Assembly (NCBI RefSeq): GCF_047663525.1
Contig: NC_092602.1
Location: 9,421,501 to 9,485,500, forward strand
Direction of reading: 5' to 3'
Origin: Anas platyrhynchos
Taxonomy: Eukaryota > Chordata > Aves > Anseriformes > Anatidae
DNA: 64,000 nt
Position 1 is the first letter of the stretch; each line of letters starts with the position of its first letter. Position numbers and translations under genes: made by a program. Under the pieces are notes generated by a model that searched no databases, was not told where the DNA came from, and saw only the letters and a program-made list of their open reading frames with translations. Shown one piece after another: positions 1-10,265 of this stretch.

Positions 1-191
1 TTCTTGCTGCTGCTTCCAGCTCTCCTTTCAGTGGCCCTGTGTTGCAGGAAGAACGGCTGAAAACACGACAGCCACCAGTATGGTCGGATGATACTGTCTC
101 TTTTTTACCTGAATAGCGTGACTTTTATAACAAACTTAACAGGGGCGGATAGTGTCTCATTGGTCAAAAGGACTCAGACAAACAACTGCAC

Positions 192-218
192 AAAAAAAAA
201 AAAAAAAAAAAAAAAAAC
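192..218. repeat. Poly(A) tract
   Basis: A run of 27 A residues. The surrounding 1-560 holds no recognisable gene. Parts of 400-535 are duplicated at about 11000-11120, upstream of a paralogous V pseudogene. Confidence 0.8.
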
Positions 219-560
219 ACTTGCAAGAAAACAACCCACTTGTGATTAGCAGTCACGTAGATCCCATCCTTGAAGACAGCTGCTGGCAACAATATTTTTC
301 TAAATTCCTCAATTGGGTGATGTGGGAACACTGTCATGGGAACTTCTCATACTTGTCCTGGTAGCTTGGTTTGCTCAGCTGCAGCAAGCCATGGGATCTT
401 TGCTGTTTCAAAAATCCCTCAACAGCCCTGGGGCTCTGTTGTTTGTGTGTGGGGCTGTGGGTCCCTGGGTGGGTCCAAGATCTTTTGGCACTGGGACCAT
501 CCCCATCCTGCTGCGACATGGTGAGGGCTGTGCATGTGGGGCACTCACTGAGCCCCATTT

Positions 561-630
561 TCACAGAATCACAGAATTACAGAATTCAATGGGTTGGAAG
601 GGAACTCGAAAGATCATTGGGTCCAACCCC
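561..630 (-). mobile_element. CR1 LINE 3'-end fragment
   Basis: The stretch has the inverted CR1 3' end: repeated CAGAATCACAGAAT-type motifs followed by GGGTTGGAAGGGAAC. It sits in what corresponds to the leader-V intron of the next V copy, between the 'GCACTCACTGAGCCCC' block and the polypyrimidine tract. The same insertion is found at about 11147-11211, so it predates the duplication of this module. Confidence 0.75.
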
Positions 631-650
631 TCTCTCCTCTCCCTCTCCAG

Positions 651-960
651 GTTCCCTGGTCTAGGCAGCGCTGACTCAGCTGGCCTCAAAGTTGGCAAAC
701 CTGGCAGGAACTGTGCAGATCACCTGCTCTGGAGGTAGCGCTACCAGTGATGGCAAATATTGGTATGCCTGGTACCAGCAGAAAAACCCCGGCATTGACC
801 CTGTCACCGTGATCTGTGAGAACAGCAACAGAACCTTGGGCATCCCTTTGCAATTCCCTAGTTCTTTGTCTGGCTCCACAGCCAGGTTAAACATCACTGG
901 AATCCAAGCTGAGGATGAGGCTGTTTATTATTGTGGGAGTAGGGACAGCAGTGGTGCTGG
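651..960 (+). pseudogene. IGLV pseudogene, leaderless
   Basis: This is a Vλ exon with an intact polypyrimidine tract and AG acceptor. The codon after SLV is TAG instead of CAG. The V body keeps Cys23, Trp35 and Cys88, and the long CDR1 type ([10 protein letters not shown]). No octamer, TATA-like box or MAWAP leader lies upstream, and the RSS is lost (heptamer position TTTAATG, no nonamer). It is a close paralogue of the V at 11230. It could serve only as a gene-conversion donor (inference). Confidence 0.85.
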
Positions 961-1155
961 TTTAATGATGCAGGAAGATGTGGAAGTGAGCAACAGACTG
1001 TTGCTATAGACAAAGTTTTTCTGCCCTCTTCCCTCAAGGGGGCAGCTGTGGACTCTACCAGTGATGTTGATCCCTTTCCCAATACATGAAAATAGTTTTG
1101 TGTGCAGGGCACTCACTGAGCCCCGTTTTCTCCCCTCTCTTCTCTCCCTCTCCAG

Positions 1156-1460
1156 TTTCCCTGGTCCAGGCAGTGCTGACTCAGCTGGCCTCAAAGTCAG
1201 TGAACCTGGGAGGAACTGTGCAGATCACCTGCTCCAGGGTTAGCAGCAGCTATGGTTATGGCTGGTTCCAGCAGAAGACTCCTGGCAGTGCCCCTGTCAC
1301 TGTGATCTACTGTGATCTAACAACAAGAGACCCTCGGGCATCCTTTCTTGATTCTCTGGTTCGAAATCTGGCTCCACATCCACGTTAACCATCACTGGGG
1401 TCCAAGCTGAGGATGAGGCCGTCTATGACTCTGAAGTCAAGACAGCAGTGCTAGTGCTGG
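1156..1460 (+). pseudogene. IGLV pseudogene, leaderless, frameshifted
   Basis: A Vλ exon follows a normal polypyrimidine acceptor. A small duplication around CDR2 (GATCTAC repeated as TGTGATCTAAC) breaks the frame. The Cys88 codon is replaced near 1430 (GTCTATGACTCTG). The heptamer is TATAGTG and no nonamer is present. There is no promoter or leader upstream. It occupies the same place in its module as the V at 5623. Confidence 0.85.
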
Positions 1461-1899
1461 TATAGTGACACAGAGCAATGTGGAAGTGAGGGACAGGCCA
1501 CAGCTAGAAATAAAGGCTTTCTACACTTCTCCTCCAGCGCTCAGCAGGGCTGTGGGGATGAGGCTGGTTTCTGGCCCCTCTGCATGACCACAGCTGTGAG
1601 TTTCCTCCCTTTCATGCCCCAGTGCCCTAGGGAGGTGTCTGGGCTGGGCTGGGCTCAATTCATCATAGTCCGGGCCCAATCCCTTCTCCACTGTTTGTGG
1701 TATTCAGCATCCCCTTTTCTGGCAGGAGTTCTTGTGAGGCTGTGGAGCTCTTGCAAGGTGCTCTATGTTCAGGGCTGTCAGTGCCTCGGTGTTGTAAGAG
1801 CCTCCAGGTTTGGGTTTGTCCAGCTACTGCGCGCTGAGTGCTGTGTGAGTGGGGCACTCGCTGACCCCGTTTTCTCCCCTCTCTCCTCTCCCTCTCCAG

Positions 1900-2215
1900 G
1901 TTCCCTGGTCTAGGCAGCGCTGACTCAGTCGGAGCCGCAGTCGGTGAACCCGGGAGGCACGGTGCAGATCACCTGCTCCGGGGGTAGCAGCTACTATGGC
2001 AGCTACAGTTATGGCTGGTACAAGCAGAAGACCCCTGGCAGTGCCCCTGTCACCGTGATCTACAACAACAACCAGAGACCCTCGGGCATCCCTTCTCGAT
2101 TCTCTGGTTCCAAATCCAGCTCCACAGCCATGTTAACTATCACTGGGGTCCAAGCTGAGGACGAGGCCGTCTATTACTGTGGGGGCTACGACAGCAGTGC
2201 TAGTGCTGATGCTGA
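1900..2215 (+). pseudogene. IGLV pseudogene with intact RSS
   Basis: The V exon is open except for a TAG where other copies have CAG at the leader/FR1 junction. Framework residues, CDR1 (SYYGSYSYG), CDR2 (NNNQRPS) and Cys88 are intact. Only an unrelated 300-base flank (1580-1860), shared with 6040-6300, lies upstream, so there is no leader exon or octamer. Its 23-RSS is nevertheless consensus, so it could rearrange without giving a light chain. Confidence 0.85.
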
Positions 2216-2254
2216 CACAGTGACACAGAGCAATGGGGAAGTGATACAAAAACC
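2216..2254 (+). other. V 23-spacer RSS
   Basis: Heptamer CACAGTG, 23-bp spacer, nonamer ACAAAAACC, flanking a leaderless pseudogene. Confidence 0.9.
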
Positions 2255-2634
2255 TTCTAACATTGCAGGAGCAGCTGGCTTCCTGCTGTCCTCTCGGAGT
2301 GTGGCACAGGTCCCCGTTTCATCACTTCCCTTGGAGCCCAGTGCTGCAAGTGGCAGTGCCTGCTGTCCCTGCTCTGCCCTACCACAGAACCCCAGAACTC
2401 TGCCCTTCCCTCAGGGATGGGATGGCCCCAGCAGACCCATCCCTGCCCCAAACTGCAGGGCCCTGGTACCCCGGTGCTCCCAGGCTGCTCCCCGGGCCCT
2501 GATGGCTGCCTCTCTGCCCCGCTACAGCCACTGCCCTGGGGCATCACTGCAGGGACTCAGCCCACAGAAAGCACCAAGAGACCACAATGTGTAGATCACT
2601 AAAGAGCCAGGTCAAAGATTGGCCTTCAGACCAT

Positions 2635-3538
2635 GACAGGAGTTGTTTTGTGTGGCCACTGCACTAGGTTGCATGGGCATCTCAGGGCTGGCCGTTTTGT
2701 GCTCCATCATGCCCCACAAGGACAGACCCCTGAGCTGCTGCAGCACTGGCTGTGTTTGCCCAGTGCCACAGCTTTGGGCTCATGCTGAGTCTGTGCAGGA
2801 TCTCCAGCGGGCCCCTGGGGGACCTGGGCAGCCCCTGGCCCTGGTCCCTGCCCCAGCCATGTCCCAAGGGCCAAAAGGACTGCCCAGGACCCTGCTCCTG
2901 TCCTCATCCTGCTCCCTAGCCCCAGCACTGGGGCTACTCTGGGTCTGAGGCTGAGGGCTCCTGCACATCACTGGTTCCTGAATGTCCTGTGTAGGGACAT
3001 TTGCTGCATTCCTGTGAGCATGCTGGGGCACAGGGATAAGGGATCTGTGGCAGAAGTTAGAGGGGGTGCAGTCCTGTCCCCAGCCCTGTTCCCAGGACCT
3101 TGGTACACTGTGAGAGGGATGGGCAGAGCAGCACCGAGCACCTGCAGCCCTGGGGGAGATCTGCATTTGCTAACAGCCCCACTCCCTGCCCCACGTGCTG
3201 CTGCCCTTGCCTTCTGCATGTCAAGCTGCCCGGGGCTCTGGGGTGGCAGATAACAACCAGATGAGGAGCTAGGAAGCAAGCAAGCAGGGGCTCTGCTGCG
3301 GCCCTTTCCCAGCCCCCTGGGACAGGCTTTCCCCATGGCAGAGCCCAGTTTGGTGCCATCAGACCCTGTGGATGCTCCCCATGGCAGTTCTCTGGCAAGG
3401 ATTAGTCCTTCCAGCCCAGCACGGGCACCGTCTCCTCGCCGTGTGGTCCCCTTAGCCCCCCATTCCAGCTCTCCCCGGCTGTTTGGCCTCGTAGCCACAG
3501 GAGCTGGGACAGGAGCTCCGTGTGTTCCACTTCTGGGC
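2635..3538. repeat. Class 1 V 5'-flank repeat, copy 1
   Basis: This is the first of five copies of a ~0.9-kb flank that begins near GACCATGACAGG and ends just before the shared promoter block. It has no CR1 or LTR. The other copies are at about 12451-12899, 14047-14958, 16832-17748 and 28406-29320. Long ORFs in it, on both strands, are compositional. Confidence 0.7.
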
Positions 3539-3659
3539 CTGGGTGCTGCCACGTGTCCCCAGCACGAGGCCGGGGACAACCCCCCTGTGCCTGCGGTGGA
3601 GGGGCCGGGCGGGGAGGAGGGGAGCGAGGCGCGGGACGTGGCCGAGAGCGCGGGGCCAC

Positions 3660-3703
3660 ATTTGCATGGAGGGGCCGTGCTGCGGCCGGGCGGGGGTTTA
3701 AGA
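3660..3703 (+). promoter_or_regulatory. V promoter: octamer and TATA-like box
   Basis: Octamer ATTTGCAT at 3660-3667, the Oct/OCA-B site typical of Ig V promoters. TTTAAGA follows at 3697-3703, 37 nt away, and the leader ATG is 107 nt from the octamer. Confidence 0.9.
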
Positions 3704-3766
3704 GGGAGTCGGGGTCTGCGGCACAGCCCCGTCGGCGTGGGGACGCGCAGCTGGTGGGACCTCGCC

Positions 3767-4228
3767 ATGGCCTGGGCCCCTCTCCTCCTCGCAGTGCTCG
3801 CCCACACCTCAGGTGCCCTGGACACACTCGCTGCGCCCAGCGGTGCCCTTTGGGCTGCTGAGTGGTGAGGGCTGTGCGTGTGGGGCACTCACTGAGCCCT
3901 TTTTCTCCCCTCTCTCCTCTCCCTCTCCAGGTTCCCTGGTCCAGGCAGAGCTGACTCAGCCAGCCTCGAAGTCGGTGAACCTGGGAGACAACGTGGAGAT
4001 AACCTGCTCTGGGGGTAGCTACGGCTACTATGCCTGGCACCAGCAGAAAACCCCTGGCACTGGCCCTGTCACCGTGATCTATGACAACACCAACAGACCC
4101 TCAGATATCCCTTCAAGATTCTCTGGTTCCTTGTCTGGCTACACAGCCACGTTAACCATCACTGGAGTCCAAGCTGAGGACGAGGCTGTCTATTTCTGTG
4201 GTGACTGGAACAACAGTGCTAGCGCTTA
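3767..4228 (+). CDS. IGLV: IGLV gene 1, apparently functional
   Basis: This is the 5'-most complete V gene. The leader exon 3767-3812 encodes [15 protein letters not shown] and splits a Gly codon at the GT donor. The V exon 3931-4228 follows a polypyrimidine AG acceptor. CDR1 is [12 protein letters not shown]2 DNTNRPS, and germline CDR3 [10 protein letters not shown]. Cys23, Trp35 and Cys88 are present with no stop. Unusual residues are His after Trp35 (WHQQ instead of WYQQ or WFQQ), AELTQ at the mature N terminus, and YFC instead of YYC. It follows a class 1 flank. The product would be the variable domain of a secreted or membrane Ig light chain after VJ joining. Function is inferred from intact parts, not from expression data. 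Confidence 0.88.
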
Positions 4229-4267
4229 CACAGTGATACAGAGCAATGGGGAAGTGATACAAAAACC
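4229..4267 (+). other. V 23-spacer RSS
   Basis: CACAGTG, 23-bp spacer, ACAAAAACC, directly abutting V gene 1. Confidence 0.93.
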
Positions 4268-4631
4268 TCCTGCCATCAGAGGAGCAGCTGGCTCCCTGCT
4301 GTCCCCTCAGATGGTGGCACACGTCCCCATCTCATTACTGCTCTTACAGCTCTGTGCTGCAAGTGGCAGTGCCTGCTGTCCCTGCTCTGCCCTCCTGCAG
4401 AACCCCAGGACTCTGCCCTTCCCTCAGGGATGGGATGGCCCCAGCAGCCCCATCCCTGCCCTAAGCTGCAGGACCCAGGTACCCCTGTGCTCCGAGGCTG
4501 CTCCCGGGCCCTGAAGGCTGCCTCCCTGCCCTAGGGCATCACTGCAGGGGCTCAGCCCGCAGAAAGCACCAATAGACCACAATGTGTGGATCGCTAAAGA
4601 GCCAGGTCAAAGCTTCACCTTCAGACCATGA

Positions 4632-4938
4632 CAGGCAGTGCTTACTCAGCTAGCCTCAAAGACGGTGAACCCGGGTGGAAACTTGGAGATCACCTGCTCT
4701 GGGGCTAGCGCTGCCAGTGATGGTAAATACATGTATTATTACGGCTGGTACCAGTAGAAGACCCCTGGCATAGCCCTGTCACCGTGATCTACCAGAACAA
4801 CAAGAGACCCTCAGGCATCCCTTTGCGATTGTCTGGTTTTGCATCTGACTACACGGGCACATTAACCATCACTGGGGTCCAAGCCGAGGACAAGGCTTTC
4901 TATTACTGTGGGAGCTGGGACAGCAGTGCTGGTGCTTA
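4632..4938 (+). pseudogene. IGLV pseudogene, 5'-truncated
   Basis: The copy begins abruptly within FR1 (CAGGCAGTGCTTACTCAG) after V 3'-flank sequence, with no splice acceptor, leader or promoter. CDR1 is long. The codon after TGGTACCAG is TAG, and one base is missing near 'CCTGGCATAGCC', shifting frame. The heptamer position reads TATAGTA and the nonamer is absent. Confidence 0.85.
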
Positions 4939-5130
4939 TATAGTAACACAGAGCAATGAGGGCATGAGGGATAGACCACACCTAGAAATGGAGGCTTTCT
5001 GCCCTTGTCCCTTAGGGCTGAGCAGGGCTTAGGTGCTGAGGCAGGTTCCTGGTCCCTCTGCATGACCACAGTTGTAAGTCTATTAATTTGTTGAGCCCCG
5101 TTTTCTCCACACTCTCCTGGCCCTCTCTAG

Positions 5131-5422
5131 CTTCTCTGGTTCATGGAACACAGAATCAGATGGCCTCTAACCTTGTGAGACCATGAGACACCATGCAGAT
5201 CACTTGCTCTGGGAGTAGCTACAGTTATGTCTGGTACCAGCAGAAGATCCCTGGCATTGACCCTGTCACCATGATCTATGAGAACAGCAACAGACCCTCG
5301 GGTATCCCTTCATGATTCTCTGGTTCCTTGTCTGGCTCCACAGCCACGTTAACCATCACTGGGGTCCAAGCTGAGGACGAGGCCGTCTATTACTGTGGAA
5401 GTAGAGACAGCAGTGGTGCTGC
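5131..5422 (+). pseudogene. IGLV pseudogene, leaderless
   Basis: The V exon follows a diverged acceptor (CCCTCTCTAG). FR1 is badly diverged, and a TGA replaces CGA in the 'PSRF' motif (CCTTCATGA). The FR3 end and the CDR3 GSRDSSGAA remain. There is no leader and no RSS (TTTAGTG). Its downstream sequence matches that after the Vs at 651 and 11230. Confidence 0.85.
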
Positions 5423-5622
5423 TTTAGTGACACAGGGAGATGTGGAAGTGAGCAACAGACTGGTGCTAAAGACAAAGTTTTTCTGCCCTCTTCCCTCAAG
5501 GGGGCAGCTGTAGACTCTTCTCTTCCAGAGATGTTGATCCCTTTCTTAGTACATGAAGATGGTTTTGTGTGCAGGGCACTCGCTGAGCCCCGTTTTCTCC
5601 CCTCTCTCCTCTCCCTCTCCAG

Positions 5623-5917
5623 GTTCCCTGGTCCAGGCAGCGCTGACTCAGTCGGACCCGAAGTCGATGAACCTGGGAGACACCGTGCAGATCACCTGCT
5701 CCGGGGGTAGCTACGCTTATGGCTGGTATCAGCAGAAGACCCCTGGTAGTGCCCCTGTCACCGTGATCTATGAGAACACCAAGAGACCCTCGGGCATCCC
5801 TTCACGATTCTCTGGTTCCTTGTCTGGCTCCACGAACACGTTAACCATCACTGGGGTCCAAGCCGAGGATGAGGCCGTCTATTACTGTGGGAGCGGGGAC
5901 AGCAGCACTGATGCTGG
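5623..5917 (+). pseudogene. IGLV pseudogene, open frame, no leader or RSS
   Basis: The V exon is fully open with a good acceptor. CDR1 is [11 protein letters not shown]2 ENTKRPS, CDR3 [10 protein letters not shown], and all conserved Cys and Trp residues are present. It lacks an octamer, a TATA-like box and a leader. The RSS is degenerate (TATAGTG, no nonamer). It cannot rearrange normally but would be an ideal conversion donor (inference). Confidence 0.85.
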
Positions 5918-6355
5918 TATAGTGACAGAGAGCAATGTGGAAGTGAGGGACAGGCCACAGCTCGAAATAAAGGCTTTCTACACTTCTCCTCCAGGGCTCA
6001 ACAGGACTGTGGGGATGAGGCTGGTTTCTGGCCCCTCTGCCTGACCACAGCTGTGAGTTTCCTCCCTTTCATGCCCCAGTGCCCGGGAGGTGTCTGGAGC
6101 TGGGCTGGGCTCAATTCATCATAGTCCGGGCCCGATCCCTTCTCCACCGTTTGTGGTATTCAGCATCCCCTTTTCTGGCAGGAGTTCTTGTGAGGCTGTG
6201 GAGCTCTTGCAAGGTGCTCTAAGTTCAGGGCCGTCAGTGCCTCGGTGTTGTAAGAGCCTCCAGGTTTGGGTTTGTCCAGCTACTGTGGGGTGAGGGTTGT
6301 GTGTGGGGGGCACTCGCTGACCCCATTTTCTCCCCTCTCTCCTCTCCCTCTCCAG

Positions 6356-6650
6356 GGTCCCTGGTCCAGGCAGCGCTGACTCAGTCGGAGCCGAAGTCGG
6401 TGAACCTGGGAGGCACCGTGCAGATCACCTGCTCCGGGGGTAGTGGCATCTACTGCTGGTTCCAGCAGAAGACCCCTGGCAGTGCCCCTGTCACTGTGAT
6501 CTATGGCAACACCAACAGACCCTCGGGCATCCCTTCTCGATTCTCTGGTTCTGCATCTTGCTCCACGGGCACATTAACTATCACTGGGGTCCAAGCCGAG
6601 GACGAGGCCGTCTATTACTGTGGGAGCTACGAAAGCAGCTATGTTGGTAT
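6356..6650 (+). pseudogene. IGLV, open frame and RSS, but leaderless
   Basis: The V exon is open (CDR1 [11 protein letters not shown]2 GNTNRPS, CDR3 [10 protein letters not shown]). The acceptor is intact and the 23-RSS is consensus. Odd extra cysteines occur in CDR1 (IYCW) and FR3 (SASCST). Upstream, 6040-6300 duplicates 1580-1860 and holds no octamer or MAWAP leader, so it is probably recombination-competent but not expressible. It shares CDR3 features with the complete V at 15375. Confidence 0.8.
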
Positions 6651-6689
6651 CACAGTGTCACAGTGCAATGGGGAAGTGATACAAAAACC
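6651..6689 (+). other. V 23-spacer RSS
   Basis: CACAGTG, 23-bp spacer, ACAAAAACC, next to a leaderless V. Confidence 0.9.
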
Positions 6690-7103
6690 TCCTGCCATCA
6701 CAGGAGCAGCTGGGTCCCTACTGTCCCCTCAGATGGTGGCACGGGTCCCCGTCTCATTGCTGCTCTTGCAGCTCTGTGCTGCAAGTGGCTGTGCCTGCTG
6801 TCCCTGGTCTGCCCTCCCACAGAACCCCAGGGTTGTGCTCATCCCTCAGGGATGGGATGGCCCCAGCAGCACCTTCCCTGCCCCAAACTGCAGGGCCTGG
6901 TACCCCTGTGCTCCCAGGCTGCTCCCTGGGACATGAAGGCTGTCCTAGGGCATCACTGCAGGGGCTCAACCTGCAGAAAACACCAAGAGACCACCACAAT
7001 GTGTGGTTCACTAAAGAGCTAGGTCAAAGCTTCATCTTCAAAACATGACAGGAGATGTTTTATGTGGCCACTGTACGAGGCTGGAGGGGCAGCTCAGGGC
7101 TGG

Positions 7104-7127
7104 CAATGGGGAAGTGATACAAAAACC
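7104..7127 (+). other. Orphan RSS half (spacer plus nonamer)
   Basis: The distal part of a V RSS (CAATGGGGAAGTGAT then ACAAAAACC at 7119-7127) is joined directly to class 1-type flank ending CAGGGCTGG. The V body and heptamer are missing. This marks a deletion junction within an RSS spacer. Confidence 0.75.
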
Positions 7128-7339
7128 TTCTGCCATCACATGAGCAGCTGGCTCCCTGCTGTCCTCTTGCAGGGTGGCACAAGTCCGTGAACCAGCACTT
7201 CCCTTGGGGCCCAGTGCTGCAGGTGGCCGTGCCTGCTGTCCGTGCTCTGCCCTCCCACAAATCCCCAGGGTTTTGCCCTTCCCTCAGGGACGGGATGGCC
7301 CCAGCAGACCCATCCCTGCCCCATGCTGCAGGACCCAGC

Positions 7340-7549
7340 TGTTGCGAGTAGCCTCAGCTATGGCTGGTACCAGCACAAGACCTCTGGCACAGTCCCTATC
7401 TCCGTGATCTATACCAACACCAACAGTCCCTCGGGAATGCCTTCACGATTCTCTGGTTCCACATCTGGCACCACAAACACTTTAACCATCACTGGGTCCA
7501 AGCCGAGGACGAGGCCCTCTATTTCTGTGGTGCCTGGGATGGCAGCACT
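7340..7549 (+). pseudogene. IGLV pseudogene, truncated at CDR1
   Basis: V homology starts at CDR1 (AGCTATGGCTGGTACCAG), fused to V 3'-flank sequence (CCATGCTGCAGGACCC). One G is lost in 'ACTGGGTCC', breaking FR3. No RSS follows. Instead there is a ~370-base conserved block ending GAGGCTCGGCAC, then an LTR fragment. The same truncated unit recurs at about 24936, 30280, 34119, 37907 and 41181. Confidence 0.85.
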
Positions 7550-7922
7550 GGGCACGGCGAGTCCCAGCAATGGGGAAGTGAGAGGCCAAGCTGCTGTGGT
7601 ACCAGGGCCCCTCGGGTGCCTGCTGCTGCAGCTTGGGCCTGGTCGAGGGCCAGGAAATGCCCCCGTGAGCTGGGCCTGCTGTGTGGCACGTGCCCCGTTC
7701 CTGCACAAGCCCTCTGTGCTGCCTGCAGGAGCCAGGGCAGAGGAGCAGCAGAGTAAGGGGGAAGCGCAGGTGCTGGGGCTGGGGAAAGCCCCAGACGGCT
7801 GGGGCTGGCGCTGAGCTGGAGATCGTCTCCTCCCACCCTGCTCCATGCTGGGCCGGCTGCTGCCGCCTGCCCAGGGCCTGTCCCGTCTTGGTGTGAAGGC
7901 CTCCAAGATGGAGGCTCGGCAC

Positions 7923-8050
7923 TGTGGTGGTTTTACTCGAGCGGGCAGCCGAGCCCCAGCACAACCGCTGTCTCAGCCCCCCGCCCCTTCAAAGAGGAAG
8001 GGGGACAAATTACAACACAAAGAGCTCGAGGTTTGAGATGAGAGTGATTT
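7923..8050 (-). mobile_element. ERV LTR fragment
   Basis: This is the terminal part (TGTGGTGGTTTTACTC in + orientation) of the same LTR that is full length at 25533, 30875 and 38506. It is cut off where an inverted CR1 begins. Truncated copies of identical structure occur at 34710 and 41780. Confidence 0.6.
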
Positions 8051-8680
8051 CACAGAATCATAGAATATCCCGAGTTGGAAGGGACCCGTGAGGATTTTCA
8101 AGTCCAACTCCTGGCACCGCACAGGTCTACCCAAAAGTTTAGACCATGTCATTAAGTGCACAGCCCAAACGCTTTTGAAATTCAGACAGGCTTGGTGCAG
8201 TGACTACGTCCCTGGGGAGCCTGCTGCAGTGTGCAACCACCCTCTCGGTGAAGAACCTCTTCCTGATGTCCAGCCTAAACTTCCCCTGCCTCAGCTTAAC
8301 ACCATTACAGCAGGTCCTATCACTGTTGTTTACAGAGAACAGGTCACCTGCCTCTGCACTCCTGCTCACGAGGAACTTGTAGACTGCGATGAGGTCCTCC
8401 CTCAGCCTCCTCTTCTGCAGGCTCAACAGGCCCAGCACCCTCAACTGCTCCTCATATGTCTTCCCCTCTAGGCCCTTCACCATCTTCGTTGCTCTCCTCT
8501 ATACGCTCTCAAACACTTTAATGTCCTTCTTGTACTGTGGTGCCCAGAACTGCACGCAGTACCAGAGGTGAGGCTGCACCAGTGCAGAGTGGAGCAGGAC
8601 AATCACCTCCCTCAACCGACTGGAGATGTTGTGCTTGATGCATCCCTGGATAGGGTTGGCCTTCCTGGCTGCCAGGAAGG
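8051..8680 (-). mobile_element. CR1 LINE fragment, inverted
   Basis: Reading the - strand gives the C-terminal CR1 ORF2 region (motifs such as [12 protein letters not shown] and CCNGVKL) and then the 3' end. In + orientation it opens with CACAGAATCATAGAA. The frame is broken and it is not a gene. Confidence 0.85.
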
Positions 8681-8958
8681 GACACGTAGTGATAGGACAA
8701 GGGCTGATGGTGTTAAACTGATAGCAGGCAGATTTAGAGTAGATACCAGGAAGGAATTGTTCACTCAGTGGCAGTGAGGCTCTGCAACAGGCTGCCCAGA
8801 GAAGCTGTGGCTGCCCCATCCCTGAAGAGCCCAAGGCCAGGCTGGATGGGCCTTTGGGACACCCGGTGTGGTGGGAGGCGGCGTGCCCATAGTAGGGGGC
8901 TGGGGAAGGTGGGCGGTAAGGTCCCTTCCCACCCAAACCATGCGGTGATTCTGTGATT
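8681..8958 (+). mobile_element. CR1 LINE 3' end, forward
   Basis: The 3' end of CR1 in forward orientation (GATAGGACAAGGG, TTAAACTGATAGCAGG, ending GATTCTGTGATT) is joined to the preceding inverted CR1 fragment. The two halves together form an inverted pair found also at 21901-22804, 34839-35744 and 41909-42815. Confidence 0.85.
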
Positions 8959-9580
8959 CCCCGTTTGCCAGCCTGTGCCCGTTTCCTCTCGTGCCAGTGC
9001 CTGTTGCCTCCGGGAAGCGCCTGGCTCCATTTCCTTGGTGCCCTGCAGGAGCGGTCCCTCAGCTAAGACACCTGCTGGCCTCTTGCTCTCGGGGCTGACA
9101 AACGCCAGCCGTCCCCGTGCGAGCGGCGCTCTGAGCCCTTCACCATCCTCAGGGCTCCTGCTAACGCAGCCGCGGCCGCTGGGGGCCTCCTTAACCCAAG
9201 GCACTTTGCTGGCCCCGGTGTGCTGGGGGTCCTGCCAGGCCCTGGGGCCTCTTCTGTTGAGCCGCTGCCACCTGCTCAGCCCCTGTGTGCCTGGGCAGGC
9301 ACCGGCTGTGTTGGGGACAAGCAGCAGCGGCCACGGACATGTAAAGCTGTGTGAGGGGAAGATGGCAATGGGGTGCTGAGGCCGGAGGTGTCTGCACCTC
9401 ACAGCGGTGCTGTGGGAGCTGTGAGTGCTGCGTAGTACCCACAGTACCCGTAGTACCCGTAGTACCCATAGTACCCATAGTACCCACCAGCCCCTGTGTC
9501 CCTGCTCTCCCTGGCTGCTTGGTTCCGTGAGTGCAGGGCCCCGTCTGAGGCAAGGGGCTGCGTGCGAGCGCTTTGCGCCT
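8959..9580. repeat. Class 2 V 5'-flank repeat with minisatellite, copy 1
   Basis: The ~0.6-kb flank lies between CR1 and the shared promoter block. At about 9431-9487 it holds roughly six copies of a 9-bp unit, GTAGTACCC/CATAGTACC. Long antisense ORFs here read the minisatellite as YYGYYG and are not genes. Confidence 0.75.
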
Positions 9581-9699
9581 GGGTGCTGCCACGTGTCCCC
9601 AGCACGAGGCCGGGGACAACCCCCCTGTGCCTGCGGTGGAGGGGCCGGGCGGGGAGGAGGGGAGCGAGGCGCGGGACGTGGCCGAGAGCGCGGGGCCGC

Positions 9700-9743
9700 A
9701 TTTGCATGGAGGGGCCGTGCTGCGGGCGGGCGGGGGTTTAAGA
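9700..9743 (+). promoter_or_regulatory. V promoter: octamer and TATA-like box
   Basis: ATTTGCAT at 9700-9707 and TTTAAGA at 9737-9743. The leader ATG is 107 nt from the octamer. Confidence 0.9.
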
Positions 9744-9806
9744 GGGAGTCGGGGTCCGCGGCACAGCCCCGTCGGCGTGGGGACGCACAGCTGGTGGGAT
9801 CTCGCC

Positions 9807-10265
9807 ATGGCCTGGGCCCCTCTCCTCCTCGCAGTGCTCGCCCACACCTCAGGTGCCCTGGACACACTCGCTGCACCCGGCCAGGCCCTTTGGGCTGCTG
9901 CGCGCTGAGGGCTGTGCGTGTGGGGCACTCGCTGACCCCGTTTTCTCCCCTTTCTCCTCTCCCTCTCCAGGTTCCCTGGTCCAGGCAGCGCTGACTCAGT
10001 CCGAGCCGCAGTCGGTGAATCCGGGAGGCACCGTGCAGATCACCTGCTCCGGGGGTGGCAGCTACTACGGCTGGTACCAGCAGAAGACCCCTGGCAGTGC
10101 CCCTGTCACTGTGATCTATGACAATACCAACAGACCCTCGGGCATCCCTTCTCGATTCTCTGGTTCGAAATCTGGCTCCACAGCCACGTTAACCATCACT
10201 GGCGTCAAAGCCGAGGACGAGGCCGTCTATTACTGTGGTGCCTACGACAGCAGTGGTACTGGTGG
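9807..10265 (+). CDS. IGLV: IGLV gene 2, apparently functional
   Basis: Leader exon 9807-9852, 118-nt intron, V exon 9971-10265. The V belongs to the '[10 protein letters not shown]' FR1 type. CDR1 is [11 protein letters not shown]2 DNTNRPS, CDR3 [12 protein letters not shown]3 has the [16 protein letters not shown] form known from the chicken functional Vλ, with a Lys in GVKAED. All conserved Cys and Trp residues are present, and the promoter and RSS are intact. It is the first gene with a class 2 flank. Confidence 0.88.

Noticed and set aside
3335-3868. Sense ORFs starting [10 protein letters not shown] upstream of V genes (also at 14754, 17541 and 29115)
   Set aside because: Conserved only as part of the class 1 flank repeat. 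They overlap the promoter and leader in another frame, and have no recognisable domain.
9399-9707. - strand ORF with [10 protein letters not shown] repeats
   Set aside because: It is a translation of the GTAGTACCC minisatellite.
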